From positions 203,664,127 through 203,728,126 of the forward strand of contig NC_134569.1 in NCBI RefSeq assembly GCF_050947875.1: 64,000 nucleotides of DNA, read 5' to 3'. Below the pieces are notes generated by a model, which was not told the origin of the DNA, did not search any database, and saw nothing but the letters and a program-made list of their open reading frames with translations. Below, one piece after another: positions 22,313 through 34,235 of this stretch (position 1 is the stretch's first letter; each line of letters begins with the position of its first letter). Origin of the DNA: Dermacentor variabilis. Its lineage: Eukaryota > Arthropoda > Arachnida > Ixodida > Ixodidae. The position numbers and the translations under genes are program-made.

Positions 22313-25300
22313 GCATTGCGGCGACACTAAAAAGAAACTAAAGGATGTAGTACGTGTGGACATGACATGGGTTAGTGTGTTTCTGCGCGTGACGTTTTTT
22401 TTTTATCCCCTTTCTAAGTCAGAATTATCCAGAAAATTTTGCCAGCGAAGCACTGGTATGACTTAGTAACACAGTCACTCCTTGTTCAAACAAATATTTT
22501 TAGTTTTCCGTCTGCAAGCAGCTAATTTTGTACTTGGTGAAATGTACAATGTAACTGTAATAAAATTTGAAATTGCCGTTTAACGTGTTCATGTGTTAAG
22601 ATAACTCCATCACAGGCTTGCAGTTTTCATAATCAATTTGGTCCATCTAATCTTCCGCGTCCCTCGATAGCATTTTCCTCTTTTGCACCCACAATCTCTT
22701 CGTTGTATTTAACCAACTACAATACAAAAAACAGCACCTGATAATTAACTTTATTTAAATATCACTTGCATTGAACTCAAACTTACACTTGCTTGAATGT
22801 GGCTGCACTCATTACAGTGAACGAGAAGTGAACAGGAGAGACACTTGAACAATCAAGTTAAACGATAAAAGACATGTTAAAAGTTTTGCAATGGCATAAC
22901 AAGTCCTCGCACAGTATGCACTGCAATAAGAAAGGGGAGTTGCTTACATTTATAAGCACATGCACACGTAATCACAACACTTAGAATCCCGTAACATTTA
23001 TAACTGCCAGCAACTCATCACCGGTAAACACTAAAATGAAGTTCTGTCATAAAAAGAAGCACCACTTCGAATAACCTGCCTGCCTAATATCACGAAAATT
23101 GAATCATTTGACTGTCAGCAAGAAAATCACAAATCAAGCTAGCACTGCCTGCAGGGCTAAAAATTCTTTAAACAGACAACAAACATCACCATAATGCATG
23201 CTGCAGTATATTCAATAGCTAGCCACTGATTACAATTACTACCACTCCAAGAACCGTGCGTTCAAAAATCAGCACACTTAGTGCATAGAGTCCAAATGAT
23301 GCAAGCTTTCAAACCACAAGTGATTTTCAATAGGTACTGTGAAGGGTTTAGGTATCTGCTCAATAGTACATATCTTTTGCTGATGTGTGCCCGAAAGCAC
23401 ATATCTGTAGTGTGGTGCCACGCTGTACAGTGTTTGTGAAACGTGCCACGTCATCACCTGCTTCTGGCCTAGTAATTGCACTTTTTCGTGCAACAAGCTA
23501 TAATGAAGTGCTTTATGCCATATAGTGATCTGTAAATAAATGTGGAAATGAAAAGCACTGTGGAGAAACACAAATCCTTTGACATCGAGGTGTTTGAAAA
23601 AAGAGATCAATTCTTATAAGCAATGCAGTACAGATTTAGTTTAATGACACATTATTCAAGCCAGAGGACATCAGAGATTGTGAAGAAATTATTCTTCTGG
23701 AAGTCTTCAAATGGACTTCAAAAAACAATATTTTTATATATTCTATTTAGAACATATGGTACAATATTCAAATTGAGGCTGGTATACAATCAGGGCATGT
23801 TCGCAATGAAGAATAATGACTACTTAGGGTTTCCCGATCTTTGCTCCGGTATATGCTATGGAAAGCGCTAGCCTTTCACATCACACACTTTTATCTTGCA
23901 GTAAGCATTAAGGCTCTAGGAAAGTGATTGCAGCACCAAAATATACTGAATTATGTTTGCAGACAGATAAATCGATACTGGCGCCATTAACAAGATACCT
24001 AGTAAGTTGGACAAGCCTTGAGTACTGTCTGCTTTCAATGCGGCAACCACCGCATGTTGCCACATGCAAATGTAGCAATAACTTAGATATTAAATTTTAG
24101 GTAATGGTCTATTGGTAATTGCTGCAAGTTTTTCATGCCAAATGGCACGAATAATCTGTCTCTACTTCATTCTCTTTGAGGACTTGAAATTGTAGAAACA
24201 CTTGCGGAAAAGTGTAGAAACAGCTACATGTTGGGCCAGGGGTGGGTGTAACAAGTGAAACACAAGTCAAGGACAGAGTAGCGCAAACTGCATTTGTGCT
24301 GCTGAGCTTTTGCAGAGGAGCCAGAGGACTTGCGCATAAGTGTTAACATTAACTATGTACACTACACCATGCCAGTGGACGGACCGAATCTTCTATTAGT
24401 CCTACGTTGAAGTGAAAAAAGCACAGTATCATGTCCGTTAATATGAGTATTGGTTTAGGGGCAGGGCATAACAAGATCGCATGAATACAGAAATTAATTA
24501 TTTACCCGTGGCGTCACATATCTCTAGACTGATGAGAGGGTTAATCTGTTCCCCAGGTCCTTGAAGGCACACTGCTGGACCAATAGTAATTTTCTGGTGT
24601 AAATATACATATGCTTATTGCCGGAAATTCCTCTCGCTAAGACAACTTACAAAATACGAACAATAATATAAAATTTTCAGAAAATCTGTTTGTACCCTCA
24701 TATGGCTAAATTTTTTTCCTTTTTTTTATTGACCCTGCCAAGCAAAGAGGAAAGCGTTTGATGGTATTTTACACATGACTCACGCTATGTACAAAGTGGC
24801 AAGGTTTATCATGACTTTGAATTGCAAAAGAAAGCGTCTGACCAAGAATATCCACGGTCACAGTATATTAGGTTTGTATAAAAGCTACAACCACGTTGTA
24901 AAGGTAGAACAATTTGACCAATTAAGCTTGATATGATAAACAATTTTTGGACCAAAGCAAAGCTGGAAGAAAAGAAATGGGAAGTGACAAGCTTCTTGTA
25001 TGCAACATTTCAATAAAACAATAAACAGCATCGACTCACGTACAAGAGGTATATGGCAATGAATTCCTATTGAGCAGTATTAATACACAAATACGAAATA
25101 AAGGACAGCACAAAGGACAAACGTTACTGTCCTTTTTATATCACAGAACACATCAGGTAGAAATACTAAAATAGAAATGGCAACCTGACCAATCTGAGGG
25201 CATCCCAGTTGAGTGAAATGTTCATATGAAAATGTAGCTCTGAATAAAGTGGCAGCACAATGCGAGATTTGTACTTTAGAAGGCAGCACCATATTAAAGT

Positions 25301-25697
25301 GATTCAAAGGTCACTTATTATGACAATGGAATGATAAGCTTTGCGCTTAAATAATTTGGATAGATCAGATGATGTTATCCTAATAAAGTTATGTTCCCCT
25401 GCCACAATGACTTCACTGGACACTGTGCACCTTTAATATGGCAAGCAATCCGGGCACATATTACGTATTCGGCCAGGAAGTCATTGAGTGGTTCAAATAA
25501 AATAATTAGTGGGAGTGTGCAAATGAGCAGCTCTACACACAAGGTCAGAGAAAATACAGTAGCCAGAGACTGCACTGATCATCAGGTTTTCAGCGCTGTG
25601 TGTCCATTCCCTTAGTTGTCTTCATCACTGCTGGACCACATATTCGTCATGAACATATACTCTACACCATAGTTAGAGCACAATGAAATGTTTGCGA
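22313..25697. other. AT-rich region, likely 3' UTRs of convergent genes
   Basis: About 3.4 kb without long ORFs or recognised transposons, unlike the rest of the window. A plus-strand AATAAA is at 22559 and a minus-strand AATAAA (TTTATT on the plus strand) is at about 22751. The simplest reading is a very long 3' UTR of the minus-strand gene ending near 22.74 kb. This is inference from the lack of repeats and the signal positions. Confidence 0.35.
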
Positions 25698-26069
25698 CTA
25701 AATAATCAAAGCGGTGTCGGCTGGTACAGTGACGTCGAACCTGAAGACAGGGATCACCGGTGGATCATTGTATTCCAGTACAATGCACCATAAGCACCGA
25801 CGAGCCTGTGGGTCCCCCACTGAGCACCTGCAGTTGGTGACCTCCTCTTTGTAGTTGCTCTCCTGGGTAACGTTCACAGCGTCATGTCCACCGGTGTAGT
25901 CGATAGCTAAATCTTCGCCATAATATACAGCTGCCACCTCCTGGGCATCCTTACGTTCTTCTTCTGCTGATGTGTCCCCTTGAAGGGAGGCTGGGAATTT
26001 TTCTGACACTGCCGTTAACGCAAGGGTGCCGCCTTCCGGTTGGGCAGCGTGAACGCTCATGTTCTGTTC
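25698..26069 (-). CDS. Terminal coding exon of an unrecognised host-like gene
   Basis: A good acceptor (TTGTTTTTCAG) precedes GAACAGAACATGAGC at 26069. The exon codes in phase 0 for about 123 residues to the stop at 25698: an acidic stretch (AEEERKDAQEVAAVYYGEDL), a Cys cluster (NCRCSVGDP, RRCLWCIVLEY) and a hydrophobic C-terminus (FRFDVTVPADTALII). It shows no frame damage and is not a transposon domain I know. An exon at 28590-28729 joins it in matching phase. Function unknown. A secreted or Cys-bridged protein is possible, but no signal peptide is in view. Confidence 0.45.
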   Translation of the reverse strand, partial: EQNMSVHAAQPEGGTLALTAVSEKFPASLQGDTSAEEERKDAQEVAAVYYGEDLAIDYTGGHDAVNVTQESNYKEEVTNCRCSVGDPQARRCLWCIVLEYNDPPVIPVFRFDVTVPADTALII

Positions 26070-26197
26070 CTGAAAAACAATAAACTTCATAAGCGCCTTA
26101 TAATATTACAAACTATAAAAGTAAGAAATATTTTAACGACGAAGCTCCCAAAGTCGGAAACTAAGTTGGGAATCTCTGTTCTCTTTCTATAGATTAA

Positions 26198-27154
26198 AGG
26201 GCCCCTCACCAGGCCCCATAGCAAATTTTGGTTATACACTGGAAGTTGTTACGTGTCTCTAGGGCGCGTTCTGCCATAAAAAATTTTCAAATCGGCTCAT
26301 TAGCCGAGATCATAATATTTCAGTGCCGCGAACCCATGATTTCAGGAGGCGAGCTCCTCTGACAAGCAAGACAGTCTCTCCACTCGCCCCGCCTATGGTC
26401 TAACCTCGACAAGCAAAATTGCTTCCGTGCGTTTTTCCATACCGGACCTCGAGAATCGCGTGACGCCTATGTCACAGGCCCCGCGTTCATTTTTTTTCTC
26501 CTCGCTTTTTTTCGACACTGCGCATTTCCGCTGACGGCGTTGCGCGCGAGCTCTTGCGATTGTGTCGTTTCGCGCAGGGCACGATTTTGCGCCCTGTGCA
26601 CAAGGACACATGAATAGCGGTATAATTTAGTGCTACACGAATACCGAGGCAGAACAAGCGGTTCGCAGAGCATGATCACGCGCTAGAACACGGTGGAAAA
26701 TGGCATAGTTTCGGTACCTGTGCATGTGACTGCACGACCGTGAGAACAGGCAGACGAAACGGAAGTACATCTCTCATTCTTCGGTGCGAAATAAAACAAA
26801 AAAGACGGAGACATTACGTTTGTGTGTTTTATTATTTCCCTAAGCTTCAATTCGTCAATTAAAGCAACACATCAGACAAATTACAGATGTTGCCTTGAAT
26901 AATTTTCGAAGGCCCGTGTCACCGCGAGCGCCGTCACACTGCGGACACGAGTGCGTAGGCGCAAGGATGCGAGTACGTCACCATCCGGCTTGGAGCGCGA
27001 CAGCCGCGAGGGAAAGAGAAAACTGCGTTCGGATTGAAATTTCAGACCTTCCCGCGGTGCACAGCGATATAATTCTTTGCAAACGCGATCGTTAGCGCGC
27101 ATTGTATGATCTGACCCTGTCAGCTCAAGATTGCCGGACCTGGTGAGGGGCCCT
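26198..27154. mobile_element. TTAA-flanked non-autonomous DNA transposon, 957 bp
   Basis: TTAA occurs at 26194-26197 and 27155-27158. The ends are exact inverted repeats over 16 bases (AGGGCCCCTCACCAGG at 26198-26213 and its complement at 27139-27154). There is no transposase. TTAA target duplications are typical of piggyBac and Kolobok elements. The AGGG start resembles the THAP-bearing element at 30348, which favours Kolobok. Confidence 0.75.
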
Positions 27155-27582
27155 TTAAGGACTAAATCAGACTTCATTGGTGCTCTAAATTTCCCATGTC
27201 TAGAACATGTGAACGGAATAGTCTAGAGTGTATTTTTGGCATGTGCCAAAAGTCATTATCTCAAACCGCGAGACGGACAGCATGAAAACCTACTGCTCGG
27301 AAAGAAGCTGTCAATAGCACTTCATATAATTGATTTTCCGCTTCCTAATGTGTAGAGAGGATGCCAATCATGCTTTCTTCAGAACGCCATGCAGCCAGCC
27401 GATGGAGATCGTGGTTCTCTGAGACGCCTTTACTCTTTAGCACTGCCACGACAGAGGTGATGCCACGGAGGAATGTCAGCAATTTTATGCAGTAAGAAAT
27501 GAAGTAGTAGCGTTAACCTGCCCACCTGAAAGCACACACTGAAAGCAAGCGGTCTACAGCCAACGGCACCGAGGTGGTATGA

Positions 27583-27893
27583 ATGCACACTGAGGTGCAC
27601 CTATATGCTGAGCTAGAAAGAATTCCTTGCAGCTCGCCCACAATCTTCCACGTCACGGCTGAGTGCAGTGCAAACCTCTTTCCTCCCTTGCCAACTCTCC
27701 TTTACCCCCTACGCAACAAAGAGCTGTGGGACGATGCCTTCCGCGACGGACCTCCCGAGGTCCTCCGAGCTGTGATACAACGGGCTCGAAACATCGCCGG
27801 AATCATCTTAGGGACCCTGGACTGAGGGTTCCTCCCACACTGCTCTCGCCATTCAAATATTATTAATAAAGATGTTTTACTCTCTCTCGCAGT
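27583..27893 (+). pseudogene. I-type LINE 3' terminus
   Basis: The last ~80 codons of ORF2 (FHVTAECSANLFPPLP, the end of a zinc motif, then LYPLRNKELWDDAFRD and a terminal helix) run to the stop at 27823-27825, followed by a short 3' UTR, AATAAAGATG and a CTCTCTC tail at 27884-27890. The 5' end is truncated. The upstream metal ligands of the zinc motif are missing or mutated. Confidence 0.65.
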
Positions 27894-28589
27894 GATGAAT
27901 CACGCACAAGAAGGCATACTCCTTAAACAGTGAGCAGTATAAGAAAACCTCGCTCTTATTCCAAATCCGCCATTAGCCCTCCATTATAGCCCAATGCATC
28001 AGGCACAGCCTTGTCATAGAATGACCTAGTTCGAAGCCCTAATGCTGGCCACATCCTTCACTTTTTGAGATGTAACTTATAAAATAAATTCCGAAAACCC
28101 TTAAGCTGTCGCGTTATATTACATGGCTTTCATTTAGGTTCCAATATATACCTCAGCACACTCGATAACAGGGTATACGTGTGGCTAAGAATTGCAGCAA
28201 TGACACCTATGCCAGATCAAAAGAATTTCTTTCACCTACCACCTTCTACAAGAAAACCTTGTTTCATATGAATCATCACATAGCCTAATAATTCACAACA
28301 AACCGGTTCCGATGTTTACTGCGCCCAGCCCATCTCATTACGACGAAATGCTCATACACTCTCCTGCTGTGCAAACATATACCGCTGCTCAAAGGAACAA
28401 GCTGACTCGAGCAGCTTCCTGGTTACATAGGTGTTACTTCGCACAATTCATATAATAATGCACTGCCAAACCCTTGACGCGAGTGCATTAATTGGAATAA
28501 CTGCGCATATACTAATGTCCTCCGCTTTACTTCTTCCATTATCATACTACATAATGACTATAATCACCAATGTAAAACACAATACACAC
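27894..28589. other. AT-rich non-coding stretch
   Basis: No ORF, transposon signature or repeat recognised. It falls inside the inferred intron of the minus-strand gene. Confidence 0.35.
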
Positions 28590-28729
28590 ATCCTGCAGTG
28601 GTGACTTGTCCTTCGCAAGGTCGGAGGAGGACCCTTCTGTAGTAGAGCCGTCCGAGTCACTGAAGGAGTCGCGGCGGACACACGCAGGTCGCGAGCGGCT
28701 TGTGGCCTGTGTTTCCTTCAGGAGGTGGT
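28590..28729 (-). CDS. Upstream exon of the unrecognised host-like gene
   Basis: A 140-bp frame between an acceptor (CTCTATTGCAG) and a GT donor (GAT|GTGTGT). It codes for HLLKETQATSRSRPACVRRD followed by a Ser/Asp-rich segment (SFSDSDGSTTEGSSSD) with many possible phosphorylation sites. The last codon is complete at the donor and the terminal exon starts in phase 0, so the two join without a frame change. The donor context is not ideal. Further 5' exons were not found. Confidence 0.35.
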
Positions 28730-29530
28730 CTGCAATAGAGTACGCAAGAAATGTTGGGCACAGGTCGCACCACAAGAACAGACCAATTCATCAGCACGTG
28801 TGTACCAGGACTAAAGACACCTCTTATACCTCCAGGTGCAATTCCACACGTCAGCCTTGAAGTCTTGCACCAATTCTCCTAAGTCGCACCCACTGAAGCA
28901 GGATCGAAGCACCTCGGAATCAGCATATTGCTTTGAGACATTTTATTGATTAGTCCAGCAGGCTTGTATCTATGCCGTACAAATATGAGATCCCCCTGAA
29001 AGATATTATTTTCTGACCTGCTCCTGAAACACTTATATGCTAAGACACTCATGTATATCTTTAGGTCACGATAATAAACTTCGATTTCAGCTATCGTTGA
29101 AGAATTAAATTCCTAGCCTTAAGCCTCCACTTTGTGCTCTCGTTTAATCTATTTAGTTTCTTTGTACCACTGAGCTAATCGTAACACCCAGATATCCATA
29201 ATTAAGTGCGCACACTTTTCTTGGTTTTCTGACATCGCTAAAAAGAGAAGCGGAATGGGCGTGGCTAAAAAAAAATTTCACCAGTAGCGCATGGCTAACA
29301 ATGACATAGAATTGGAAATAATCTTTTTTTTGTTTGTTTGCTCGTCATTTCATGAATATTCAGTTGATACATGACTATTTGAGAAGGGGTGTTTTCGCGG
29401 TTTCATGATGCCACCTGACACAGGCAAAGTGGACGTGGAAAAATTTTGACCAATTGCGAAGGGCGTATCGCGGAAATGGCATACAAAGAAATTTAAACAG
29501 CGTTATGTAACAGTGCTGGTAACGCTTTCA
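28730..29530. other. Non-coding stretch with a possible MITE
   Basis: AT-rich, with no coding signature. Around 29250-29470 the phrases GGGCGTGGCTAAAAA and GGACGTGGAAAAATTTTGACC look like halves of an old dispersed repeat, but ends were not defined. Confidence 0.3.
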
Positions 29531-30343
29531 GGGTGTCTGCCAAGTTGGCATTCCTAAATTCCCTGAGTTTTACAGGTTTTCCCAAGTGCCTTTGCACAAT
29601 TCCCTGAGTGATGCAGAACTATGTTTTATGTCAATACGGGCTCAAACCATATAGCCAGATGCTGTCACTCTCTAATAAGCATATGAAAAAAAAATTAAAA
29701 AAAACGACCTAATCCAATTTGAATACTAAGGAGTACTGTTTATGTTATTCAAAAAGACAATGGAAGGGAGGGGTCAGTAAAATGCGCAGCAAATAAAATG
29801 TCTTCGAAAAATATCGCAAATCGAGTCGGACACTCTCAAATACGCATAAAAAAGAGATGCATACAGAAGCAAATATTTTCAAATATAAGCTATTTCTATC
29901 AACTGATAGTAAACTCAGCGGCATGAGGCCCGAACTTTGTTACAATTGAGATTCTCTCTCAACAGCCCGCAAGTCAACCTCAACTGTCCTGACATACTCT
30001 CAGCCCGCGCACGACGCCTCAGTGTTGTGTTTCACAGCTTTAAAGAGTTTATTTTGGTTTAAACGAGGGACACCTGCATCTCGGCATCAGCCAACACCTC
30101 GTTTTTTTTTTAGCTCAAGCTTCTTCAAACCGGCGGCAGCACGCTTCCTTTCCCGTTCATTCCTCAACGCGTAGGTCCTTTCTGTTCTCGTCCTCTTTCC
30201 GCCACTCGTTCGACCCACGGTTATTTGAAGCATCTTGGTTAGTTGCACAGCCCACGTCCGATTTTTCGAACTCTCTAGGGGGCGCGAAAACGTACGAAAA
30301 AACGGCCATTTGTAAAAAATAAATGCATGTCCTTTACTGCCCC
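29531..30343 (+). mobile_element. hAT-like repeat, copy I, 3'-truncated
   Basis: Starts GGGTGTCTGCCAAGTTGGC and carries subterminal TTCCCTGAGTTTTACAGG motifs. It is collinear with the copies at 52074 and 53799 (shared blocks such as AGAAGCAAATATTTTC and AGTTTATTTTGG). It stops where the TTAA of the next element begins at 30344, so it was probably interrupted by that insertion. No transposase ORF. The hAT label is tentative. Confidence 0.6.
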
Positions 30344-30744
30344 TTAAAGGGAAGCTGAAGCGGTTTTCAATTTCTATGAATTGCTGGGGTTGGGAAGAAC
30401 AGACCTATTCATTTACGGTTCCGAAATTTTTTTCTTTGTTTTGTTAATATAACGGACAGAAATAGCTTTCTAAATCCCCCCCGCGGACACGCCCCCGTCG
30501 CTTCCCGGAGCGCCGGGTGAGGTGGTTGCCAGAGGAGAGAACCGGCGAGAGTGACGTCACTCGCGGGGACCGTACTGTCGGACGGGCGTGCTGGCATGTT
30601 TCTTCCCGTCCTGCGCTTTACTAAACGACGCTACGAGAGATATGCCGCCGCTGACGTTTGTTTTCTTTTGCGATTTTCGTGAACTATGCTTCCTTTCTGT
30701 GCTGCATGAGTGCCTACATCCAAGAGCGCTTAATCTGCCCTCGT

Positions 30745-31063
30745 TCTGTGCACATTCGGCTGTGCGAACACAGGCGGCCAAGACGATGTGGTGTTTCACA
30801 TGTTCCCGAAGGACAAGAAACTTGCAGCGCAGTGGGTCCGTGCGGTGAGGAGAGATAATTTCGTGCCGACGAAATCAACTGTGCTGTGCTCGGAGAATTT
30901 CCGCGACAGTGGTTATCATCGGAGCTTGACAACAATGCGGTTAATCGGTATTCCTATTAAATCGGCGCGACTGAAGCCCGGCGTTGTTCCGTCTATATTC
31001 TCCCACAAGACAAACACCTCGCCACCTCCAAGAGCGGCCTTCGCCAAGAGGAGAAAGGGTGAG
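30745..31063 (+). pseudogene. THAP domain, exon 1
   Basis: Codes for a THAP zinc finger (C2CH, DNA-binding): PSFC...FGCANTGG, DVVFHMFPKDKKLAAQWV (the conserved FP and W), then TVLCSENF (C-x2-position usually H, here N) and LKPGVVPSIF, the AVPTIF-like end. A basic segment follows to a strong donor GAG|GTAAGG at 31063. Damage: the expected ATG is CTG at 30745, one or two bases are lost or gained near 30760, and the last zinc ligand reads Asn. Exon 2 at 32971 matches in phase. Confidence 0.7.
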
Positions 31064-31284
31064 GTAAGGGTTTTAATGTGCACACGGGCAATATTTTAAA
31101 CAGATGATCACCTGAGTGCCGAACAAACGGCCTTACAGCGAATTCGGCGTGTAAAAACTTCGTTCCGTAGATTTCGCACTCATAGCCTGCTACCAGCAGC
31201 GAAATGCCGCAAAAACAAGCGTCGGCACAGCCGCGCCCGTGTCAAGGCGAACGGGCTCAAATAATGAAGTAACGTTGTGAGGCA

Positions 31285-32368
31285 CAGTGAACTCTCACTT
31301 GAGTGAACTTCAAGGGACCGAAGGAAATAGTTCAATTAACTGAAAGTTCACTAAACTGAATATTCACTAGACCAACATAAGACATGACATACAGAGTCAA
31401 AGTTTGAAGTGCAATTCATGGAGCAAAAGACATGGCATCCATAACGTTAGAAATGTGTGAAATGGAATTTGTACATGATGTTACGGTGAAGGGAAGGAAG
31501 AAGTTGGATTGGACGAGAGGAAGACGAAGTCTGGCAGTTGCCTGAACGCCATTAACCTCAGTTGTAAATATACATTATTTTACACTCGTGGGCCTGCTTT
31601 CTTCCTGCAACAATATCAACGAGTACAAGGTTCATAACAGTTATAATGCTGCCTTTCTCACTTAGAAAAAAAATCTGTAATCTTCTTCTGCACTTGTACT
31701 TTTAAAGCACACGAAGTAACAAAACTGTCAATGTTTTTGTACACTTCTTCTGGAACAGCTTGCTGTTGAGACACAAAGTCTCTCCACTTTCCTATGTACC
31801 CTACAACCTCAGCTAGAGTTATAGGGCTTGAAACTGGCTCGGCAGTTGCCTCTTCTTCGTCTCTTCTTTGTCTTCTTCGCCCCTTCTTCGAAAGGAAGAG
31901 ACGACGACCGTGCCACGACTAGCCGGTTAGAAAAAAACACACACCACGTGGTTTGTCGTGTGACAGATCGCCGCTTTGCTCTGGCGGCGTTGTAAGCGCC
32001 AGCGATGCTACTTTGTTCATGGCCTCTAAGATTGCATGCTTGCAAGTTTTGTGCGGGCGATCTTGGAGGCCATGCCTCGTTGCCGTTCGTTTTCCGCGCC
32101 GCGGCTTTGCCCCAGGAACGGGGGCAGCGCCAGCGACGTTACATTGCCGCAGGAGCGGCAGTGTGATGAGGGCGGGCATCGGTTCTGATCGTAAAAACAA
32201 GCCTTGGTCCTCTGAGTGAGTTCGTTAAACTGAAATATTGACTGTTGCAAAATTCGTTTAAGTGAAACATTTTTGAATAGTACCTATAAGAAAACTGCCG
32301 GGGATTTTTAAAAAGTTCGTTATTCTGAAATATTCGATAATGTGACGTTCGTACAACTGAGTTTACTG
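31285..32368 (-). mobile_element. Tigger/pogo-like DNA transposon remnant
   Basis: The ends read CAGTGAACTC (31285) and, inverted, CAGTAAACTC (to 32368), with TA after the right end (32369-32370). The left TA is mutated to CA. Subterminal copies of GTTCACTAAACTG occur near both ends. CAGT-starting termini with TA targets are typical of pogo/Tigger elements, and a transposase C-terminus on the minus strand supports this. It lies in the THAP gene intron. Confidence 0.6.
31658..31860 (-). pseudogene. Tigger-like transposase C-terminus
   Basis: Minus-strand frame with PITLAEVVGYIGKWRDFV, then SFVTSCALKVQVQKKITDFF and a stop at 31658-31660. The KITDFF ending is typical of pogo/Tigger/jerky transposases. 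Upstream it passes through an acidic stretch into unrelated sequence, and the catalytic DDE core is absent. Confidence 0.6.
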
Positions 32369-32970
32369 TATCGAACTTGTCAGCGTTCGACGTCGTCTAG
32401 TCCAATACAGGCATCACTGCTCCACAAAAAATGTTTTCTTGCCTTTGTACCTATCGAACAAGCTATGTATCAGGCATGACAAAATTATTATTTCAAAGTA
32501 ATTATATTACATTACTCATTACTTTCTTATTACAATCATCGATTTGAATTACATTACCAATTACCGCTTTCAAAAATGGTATTACTTTACGATTGCTTCC
32601 AAAAAGTTTTCATGCATACAAGAAGCAAAAAGCAAAGTGTAAAGGGACGCCAACCTTTCTTCAAAGTAACATACACTTGCCAACATTTCATGCCCTCCCC
32701 CCCATGTTCCTCCACGACACCTCACGACACTACCAACGTTCTGGCACCGTACACAACTTACTGCTGCATATTTAACGCAATTGATAAATTACTTCAGCCA
32801 TGAAATTACAAACACCAAATAATTCACATTGCTAAATCACTAGACAACTAATCCATCACATAAATTACTGAAAAGTATTTCAATTACTGGAAGTAATCCA
32901 ACTGTTGTCATGTTTGCTGATATGCATGATATGCTGAAATTCATGACATCCATGCCTTGCACTCTTTCAG
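32369..32970. other. AT-rich intron sequence
   Basis: Contains degenerate runs of ATTAC/TAATTAC (about 32490-32570 and 32820-32890), probably an old repeat. No ORF supported. It ends in the splice acceptor ACTCTTTCAG at 32970. Confidence 0.4.
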
Positions 32971-33123
32971 GTTCTAGCAGAGCGCCTAGAGAACCGAGCC
33001 CCTGATGAACCTGTTCCATTACCATCACCAATCGAAGAGTTTGAAGCAGCCAGTGTGACACAGGCAGATAACGTTGAAGAGCTTGAAGTATCCAAACGCG
33101 GCACTTATGTTAGCGATCGTGTC
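32971..33123 (+). pseudogene. THAP gene exon 2, cut by an RTE insertion
   Basis: After CTCTTTCAG the frame reads VLAERLENRAPDEPVPLP, then an acidic stretch ending KRGTYVSDRV, in phase 0 with exon 1. It is open for 51 codons and then runs into the TCATCATC tail of the RTE LINE. Linkers of this acidic type commonly follow THAP domains. It continues at 34236. Confidence 0.55.
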
Positions 33124-34235
33124 ATCATCATCATCATCATCAGCCTGGTTACGCCCACTGCAGGGCAAAGGCCTCTCCCATACTTCTCCAACAACCCCGG
33201 TCATGTACTAATTGTGGCCATGCCGTCCCTGCAAACTTCTTAATCTCATCCGCCCACCTGACTTTCTGCCACCCTCTGCTACGCTTCCCTTCCCTTGGGA
33301 TCCAGTCCGTAACCCTTAATGACCATCGGTTATCTTCCCTCCTCATTACATGTCCTGCCCATGCCCACTTCTTTTTCTTGATTTCAACTAAGATGTCATT
33401 AACTCGCGTTTGTTCCCTCACCCAATCTGCTCTTTTCTTATCCCTTAACGTCACACCTATCATTCTTCTTTCCATAGCTCGTTGTGTCGTCCTCAATTTG
33501 AGTAGAACCCTTTTCGTAAGCCTCCAGGTTTCTGCCCCGTAGGTGAGTACTGGTAAGACACAGCTATTATATACTTTTCTCTTGAGGGATAACGGCAACC
33601 TGCTGTTCATGATTTAGGAATGCCTGCCAAACGCACTCCAGCCCATTCTTATTCTTCTGATTATTTCCGTCTCATGATCCGGATCCGCCGTCACTACCTG
33701 CCCTAAGTAGATGTATTCCCTTACGACTTCCAGTGCCTCGCTGCCTATTGTAAATTGTTGTTCTCTCCCGAGACTGTTAAGCATTACTTTAATTTCCTGC
33801 ATATTAATTTTTAGACCCACTCTTCTGCTTTGCCTCTCCAGGTCAGTGAGCATGCATTGCAATTGGTCCCCTGAGTTACTAAGCAAGGCAATATCATCAG
33901 CGAATCGCAAGTTACTAAGGTATTCTCCATTAACTTTTATCCCCAATTCTTCCCAATCCAGGTCTCTGAATACCTCCTGTAAACACGCTGTGAATAGCAT
34001 TGGACATATCGTATCTCCCTGCCTGACGCCTTTCTTTATTGGGATTTTGTTGCTTGCTTTATGGAGGACTACGGTGGCTGTGGAGCCGCTATAGATATCT
34101 TCCAGTATTTTTACATATGGCTCATCTACACCCTGATTCCGTAATGCCTCCATGACTGCTGAGGTTTCGACTGAATCAAACGCGTTCTCGTAATTAATGA
34201 AAGCTATATACAACGGTTGCTTATATTCTAGGTAG
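33123..34235 (-). mobile_element. RTE-type LINE, 5'-truncated
   Basis: Minus strand. RT blocks: YIAFINYENAFDSVE, KGVRQGDTICPMLF, LRFADDIALLSNS (catalytic FADD) and YIYLGQVV. The post-RT region carries YGAETWRL, then WAGHVMRREDNRW and the end ALQWA. A TGATGATGA-type tail lies at 33123-33146, as usual for RTE elements. A stop or frame change lies between 33610 and 33660. The 5' end is lost near LEYKQPLY. No clear target duplication was found. Confidence 0.85.

Larger units (their letters stand above)
26070..28589 (-). other. Inferred intron, 2.5 kb, with two transposon insertions
   Basis: Bounded by GT (28588-28589) and AG (26070-26071) on the minus strand. It holds a TTAA-flanked DNA element and an antisense LINE tail, both in non-coding sequence, as would be expected if the flanking exons are under selection. 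Splicing is inferred, not shown. Confidence 0.35.

Noticed and set aside
33123..33146. TCATCATC run as a CRISPR-like or regulatory array
   Set aside because: It is the simple-repeat 3' tail of the RTE LINE. The similar runs near 62700 and 20885 are LINE tails too.
33123..34235. BovB element linked to tick-borne horizontal transfer
   Set aside because: The RT is RTE-type, the group that includes BovB, but nothing in the sequence singles out BovB; a tree would be needed.
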